Shown: one piece after another, positions 61,261 through 64,000 of the stretch
Numbering within the stretch: position 1 is the stretch's first letter
How the letters are laid out: every line of letters starts with the position of its first letter
Source: Aldehydirespirator sp965203575
Lineage (GTDB): Bacteria; Actinomycetota; Acidimicrobiia; Acidimicrobiales; Aldehydirespiratoraceae
Direction of reading: 5' to 3'
NCBI GenBank assembly: GCA_965203575.1
Contig: OZ241894.1
Location: 2,542,001 to 2,606,000, forward strand
Length of the DNA: 64,000 nucleotides
Translations under genes and position numbers: made by a program
Notes under the pieces: model-generated
Databases searched by the model: none
What the model saw: the letters and a program-made list of their open reading frames with translations, nothing else
Told to the model about the DNA's origin: nothing

Positions 61261-62444
61261 ACCTGGATCACGTCGGGGAGCGCCCGGACCGAGTCGAGCA
61301 GTTCCTCGCTGATGTCGCCGGCCACGTCGATGGTGGCCGCGGCGGCGACCGAGCCGGCGAAGATCCGGTTGCTCATGTTGGCCACGTTGAGGTTCCCGCC
61401 CCGCAGCTCTTCCAGGACCGAGGCGAGCACGCCGACCCGGTCGTAGTGCCGCACGCTGAGCGTGGCGGTGCGGTGGGGGGCCTGCTCGAGGTTCACGCAG
61501 TCGACGATGGAGCCGGTGCGGTACGCCTCGATCACCTCGACCGTGCCCTCGGCCACGGCCTCCTGGGCCTGACGGGTCGAGGCTCCGATGTGGTGGGTGG
61601 CGATGACCTTGGGGTGGCGGGCCAGCGCGGAGTCGACCGCTCCGGCGCCGGTTGGGGGCTCGTCGGCGAACACGTCGATGCCGGCTCGCATGTCGGTCGA
61701 GTCGAGCGCGGCGATCAGGGCCTGCTCGTCGACGACTTCGCCTCTGGCGGTGTTGATGAGCACGGCGTCGGGCTTCATGGCGGCCAGGAATGCGGCGTCG
61801 ACCATTGCGGTGGTGTGGTCGCCGCCGGGGACGTGCAGCGACACGATGTCTGAGGCGGCTAGGACTGAGGCCCGGTCGGGCAGGGTCTGCACGCCTATGT
61901 CGCTCATGCGCTGGCGCACTGGCTTGGCCCGCGGCTTGTCCTCGGTGACCACTTGCAGTCCGCATGCCGCGGCCCGCTGGGCCACCTCGAGGCCGATGGC
62001 GCCCATGCCGATGATGCCGAGGGTGGCTCCGTGCAGGCCACGGGCCTTGCTGTAGGCCTTCTTGTTCCACTGGCCGGCCCTCACGTCGGCGGTGGCGGAG
62101 GCGATGTGGCGGTCGATGGCGAACATCAGGCCCAGGGCCAACTCGGCGACCGCTATGGCGTTGCGGCCTGGGACGTTGCACACGAACACGCCGAGCTCGG
62201 CGGCCCGGGCGCAGTCGACGGTGTTGGTTCCGGCGCCTGCCCGTACCACGAGGCCGAGGTCGTCGCCGGCCTCGATGGTGTCGGCCGTGACCCGGGTGCT
62301 GCGCACCACCAGCACGTCGAAGCCGGCGATGTGGTCGGGGAGATCTTCGGCGGTGAGGGAGGGCTTGAGGATGCAGGTGTCGCCGCCGGCGCGCAGTCGT
62401 TCCACTGCGGTGTCGGACAAGCCGTCGGCGAACAGGATTCTCAT
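61209..62444 (-). CDS. serA: D-3-phosphoglycerate dehydrogenase with ACT domain
   Basis: 411 residues. It oxidises 3-phosphoglycerate to phosphohydroxypyruvate, the first step of serine synthesis. NAD motif GIIGMGAIGLEVAQRA (~140), substrate loop VVRAGAGTNTVD, catalytic Arg in LINTARGEVVDE, Glu in DVFADEPP and His in THHIGASTRQAQEAVAEG. The C-terminal ACT domain (~335-402; YDRVGVLASVLEELRGGNLNVAN) would sense serine. The last residues, ARPGRTHEVFAA, come from the same junction repeat that follows the gene, so the C-terminus was extended by it. A TACTAT -10 (62475-62480) and gaggtgg site precede ATG 62444. Confidence 0.95.
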   Translation of the reverse strand: MRILFADGLSDTAVERLRAGGDTCILKPSLTAEDLPDHIAGFDVLVVRSTRVTADTIEAGDDLGLVVRAGAGTNTVDCARAAELGVFVCNVPGRNAIAVAELALGLMFAIDRHIASATADVRAGQWNKKAYSKARGLHGATLGIIGMGAIGLEVAQRAAACGLQVVTEDKPRAKPVRQRMSDIGVQTLPDRASVLAASDIVSLHVPGGDHTTAMVDAAFLAAMKPDAVLINTARGEVVDEQALIAALDSTDMRAGIDVFADEPPTGAGAVDSALARHPKVIATHHIGASTRQAQEAVAEGTVEVIEAYRTGSIVDCVNLEQAPHRTATLSVRHYDRVGVLASVLEELRGGNLNVANMSNRIFAGSVAAAATIDVAGDISEELLDSVRALPDVIQVSVFAARPGRTHEVFAA

Positions 62445-62458
62445 GCGGCTACCACCTC

Positions 62459-62524
62459 GGAACTCAAGGGCGGCGATAGTACGCGGGCGGAACTGAAAGT
62501 CGGAACAGTTCCGTATGCCGGAAC
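62459..62524. promoter_or_regulatory. Cluster of GGAAC sites between serA and folD (putative operator)
   Basis: GGAAC occurs at 62459, 62489, 62502 and 62520. The third is half of a perfect palindrome GGAACAGTTCC (62502-62512). The cluster covers the minus-strand TACTAT -10 of serA (62475-62480) and lies upstream of the folD leader. It looks like binding sites for a regulator shared by serine and one-carbon genes. Confidence 0.45.
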
Positions 62525-62608
62525 GCTTATCGTAGGTCGACGGCCCCTAGCCTGTCTCCGGCGTCGGCTGAAAGATCCGACGGTTTTGCCGCATGTGCAG
62601 GAGGCGAG

Positions 62609-62653
62609 ATGACGGCGCACCCAAGGCTGATCAATGGCAGGCGGGCCGGATGA
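62609..62653 (+). other. 14-codon leader ORF overlapping the folD start
   Basis: ATG 62609 follows a strong aggaggcg and opens a 14-codon frame (MTAHPRLINGRRAG). Its TGA (62651-62653) overlaps folD ATG 62650 in an ATGA. folD has only a weak ribosome site of its own, so ribosomes probably load at the leader and reinitiate on folD. Confidence 0.5.
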
Positions 62654-63543
62654 GTGAGCAATATGAGTTGACTCCGGGCGGTGCCGTGCTGATGGACGGC
62701 AACCGGCTCCGGGACGAGATCGTGGCCGAGTTGAACGCCGAGATCACCGCCGCGGGCCGGCCGGCTGTGTGTCTGGCGACGGTCCTGGTGGGCGAGGACA
62801 AGCCCAGCAGGATCTATGTTCGCAACAAGCAGCGCAAGGCGGCCGAGGCCGCCATGGAGTCCCGGCATGTCGAGCTCGGCGCCGACGCCAGCCAGGCCGA
62901 GGTGGAGGAGGCGGTCGGCGGCCTGGCCGCGGACCCCGGCGTGCACGGGATCCTGGTGCAGCTTCCGCTGCCGGAGGGTCTGGACCCCGACGCGGTCCTG
63001 GAGTTGATCCCGCCGGAGAAGGACGTGGACGGACTCACGCCCAGGTCGATGGGCCGGCTGGTGCGGGGTCAGCGGGGTCATGTGCCCTGCACGCCGCTGG
63101 GGGTTATGCGCCTGCTGGACCGCTACGGGGTGGCGGTGTCCGGCAAGAGCGCGGTGGTGATCGGCCGGTCGACCCTGGTGGGGTTGCCGCAGATCCTGCT
63201 GCTCGGCCGCAAGGGGGTGGACGCCACGCCGACTCTGGCCCACAGCCGCACCCCGGAGTTGCAGGAGGTGTGCCGGCAGGCCGACATCATCGTGGCCGCG
63301 GCCGGCATGGCCAGGCTGGTCACCGCCGACTTCGTGCGCCCGGGCGCAGCTGTGATCGACGTGGGGATCTCGCGAACGGCCGACGGCATCGTCGGCGACG
63401 TGGACTTCGAGACGGTCCAGGCCGTGGCCGGCGCAGTGACGCCGATGCCGGGCGGCACCGGTCCGATGACGATCGCCTGCCTGCTCCAGAACACCCTGTC
63501 CGCAGCCCGCATGCTGGGAGCCTTCCCCGACCAGCCCGCGTAG
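62650..63543 (+). CDS. folD: Bifunctional methylenetetrahydrofolate dehydrogenase / methenyltetrahydrofolate cyclohydrolase
   Basis: 297 residues. It interconverts 5,10-methylene-, methenyl- and 10-formyl-tetrahydrofolate with NADP+. Family motifs: the catalytic Tyr-Lys segment SRIYVRNKQRKA (~56), GILVQLPLPEGLD, PPEKDVDGLTP, HVPCTPLGVMRLL, the nucleotide loop VVIGRSTLVGLPQILLL and TPMPGGTGPMTIACLLQNT. It is divergent from serA, whose pathway feeds one-carbon units into folate, consistent with joint control. An upstream in-frame start would lack any ribosome site. Confidence 0.95.
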   Translation: MSEQYELTPGGAVLMDGNRLRDEIVAELNAEITAAGRPAVCLATVLVGEDKPSRIYVRNKQRKAAEAAMESRHVELGADASQAEVEEAVGGLAADPGVHGILVQLPLPEGLDPDAVLELIPPEKDVDGLTPRSMGRLVRGQRGHVPCTPLGVMRLLDRYGVAVSGKSAVVIGRSTLVGLPQILLLGRKGVDATPTLAHSRTPELQEVCRQADIIVAAAGMARLVTADFVRPGAAVIDVGISRTADGIVGDVDFETVQAVAGAVTPMPGGTGPMTIACLLQNTLSAARMLGAFPDQPA

Positions 63544-63555
63544 GGCTGGACCGCT

Positions 63556-63576
63556 CCCGAGCTAGGTCGCCTCGGG
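63556..63576 (+). terminator. Hairpin after folD
   Basis: CCCGAG (63556-63561), a 9-base loop and CTCGGG (63571-63576), 13 bases after the stop. It has no T-run, so it would be a weak or factor-assisted terminator. Confidence 0.3.
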
Positions 63577-63773
63577 CTGGCCGTTCTTGCTGGGCCGGTT
63601 CGGGCTGGGCCGCTCCCGGGCTAGGCCCGCGCAGAGTTGAGCGTGGCGGACCGGGCCGCGTAGCACTGCGGAGGCTCGAGCTAGATGAGTGGTTCCAAGG
63701 GGTGGGGGTGGTAAAGGGGTGCCGTCAGCAGCCGCTAAATCACAGCAGATCACAAAATCTCAGCCACAAGTCA
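63577..63773. other. Non-coding stretch with degenerate GGGCTGG repeats
   Basis: The left part repeats gggctgg/gggccg words around ctcccgagctagg and ctcccgggctagg (63554 and 63614), suggesting a decayed ~60-base tandem duplication. The right part turns A/T-rich. No gene seen. Confidence 0.4.
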
Positions 63774-63802
63774 TAGACATCTCACAACACGGGCAGTATT
63801 CT
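63774..63802 (+). promoter_or_regulatory. Predicted sigma70-type promoter
   Basis: TAGACA (63774-63779), 17-base spacer, TATTCT (63797-63802), in an A/T-rich island that stands out in this window. It would give a leader of about 30 bases with gggagg before ATG 63841. Confidence 0.55.
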
Positions 63803-63840
63803 GCTGTACGCTGTATGCACGGCAAGCGGGAGGCATTTCT

Positions 63841-63990
63841 ATGGCTATCGACGGGACACGCACCACGACAGCAGGGGCCGCTCGCTTGATGCTCGGTGAG
63901 GCGCGGCGCCGCGCCTTGAGGTCGGCCGCTGCGGCTGTGGCGCCCATGCCGCAGAACTCCACCCTCCGGGGGGGGGGGTGGAGGCTCTAG
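63841..63990 (+). CDS. Short ORF with good expression signals (49 aa), hypothetical
   Basis: ATG 63841 is preceded by gcgggagg and by a strong promoter. The 49-residue product is Ala/Arg-rich (MAIDGTRTTTAGAARLMLGE, then a basic helix) and ends GGGWRL after a run of eleven G (63968-63978). Slippage in the G run would shift the frame past the TAG at 63988 toward the window edge, so it may be the start of a longer gene. Family not recognised. Confidence 0.35.
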   Translation: MAIDGTRTTTAGAARLMLGEARRRALRSAAAAVAPMPQNSTLRGGGWRL

Positions 63991-64000
63991 AGCACTAGCT

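Overview
The window looks like chromosomal DNA of a very GC-rich actinobacterium. I think of an Acidimicrobiia-type marine or host-associated lineage, but that is inference. The grounds are near-saturated GC at third codon positions, TAnnnT -10 boxes placed 6-7 bases before ATG starts (leaderless transcripts), a MSMEG_0572/Sll0783-type protein, and large secreted LRR and RCC1-like repeat proteins. No rRNA, tRNA, CRISPR array or complete transposon was seen.

Layout. 0-4.7 kb: FAD oxidoreductase, small ORF, MSMEG_0572/Sll0783 protein, RNase HII, NifU-N-like protein, VOC protein and ThrH. 4.75-9.6 kb: a Liv-type ABC uptake operon with tandem promoters, a lipoprotein binding protein carrying an Ala/Glu-rich stalk, a 59-codon livF remnant, livH, and a livM-livG fusion. 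9.6-23 kb: a tightly coupled catabolic operon (GntR regulator, two acyl-CoA dehydrogenases, Zn-dehydrogenase, glutamine-synthetase-like ligase, two P450s with a 3Fe-4S ferredoxin, class III aminotransferase, aldehyde dehydrogenase, TTC38-like protein, class III CoA-transferase). Together with the transporter it suggests uptake and oxidative breakdown of an amine- or amide-bearing hydrophobic substrate. 23-28.3 kb: GNAT and C45-like genes, then a toxin-antitoxin-rich stretch (Fic, AbrB-PIN) with debris of PIN-toxin genes, and a FAD amine oxidase.

28.3-49.4 kb: a surface/envelope locus bracketed by ~55-bp direct repeats. It holds an LRR-glucose/sorbosone-dehydrogenase lipoprotein, an LRR lipoprotein, a 2362-residue membrane protein with three transglutaminase-like cores that all carry Ser in place of the catalytic Cys, a polytopic membrane protein, a MoxR AAA+ ATPase, a DUF58 protein, a small membrane protein and an LRR-SLH protein. 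This is the best candidate for an undescribed system. 49.4-55.1 kb: a secreted protein with 37 RCC1-like repeats that loses its frame near its C-terminus, followed by a PPC-domain segment and an RCC1 fragment. 55.3-64 kb: class III aminotransferase, MBL hydrolase, sulfatase, then DUF1015-serA (minus strand) divergent from folD, with an operator-like cluster of GGAAC sites between, and a short promoter-driven ORF at the right edge.

A theme across the window is that gene starts are preceded by tiny ORFs chained by ATGA or TGATG stop-start overlaps. Several of these arose by tandem duplication of the gene junction itself (livH/livMG, acyl-CoA dehydrogenase/CoA-transferase, moxR, serA/DUF1015), and folD has a similar leader ORF. 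They look like translational reinitiation ladders.
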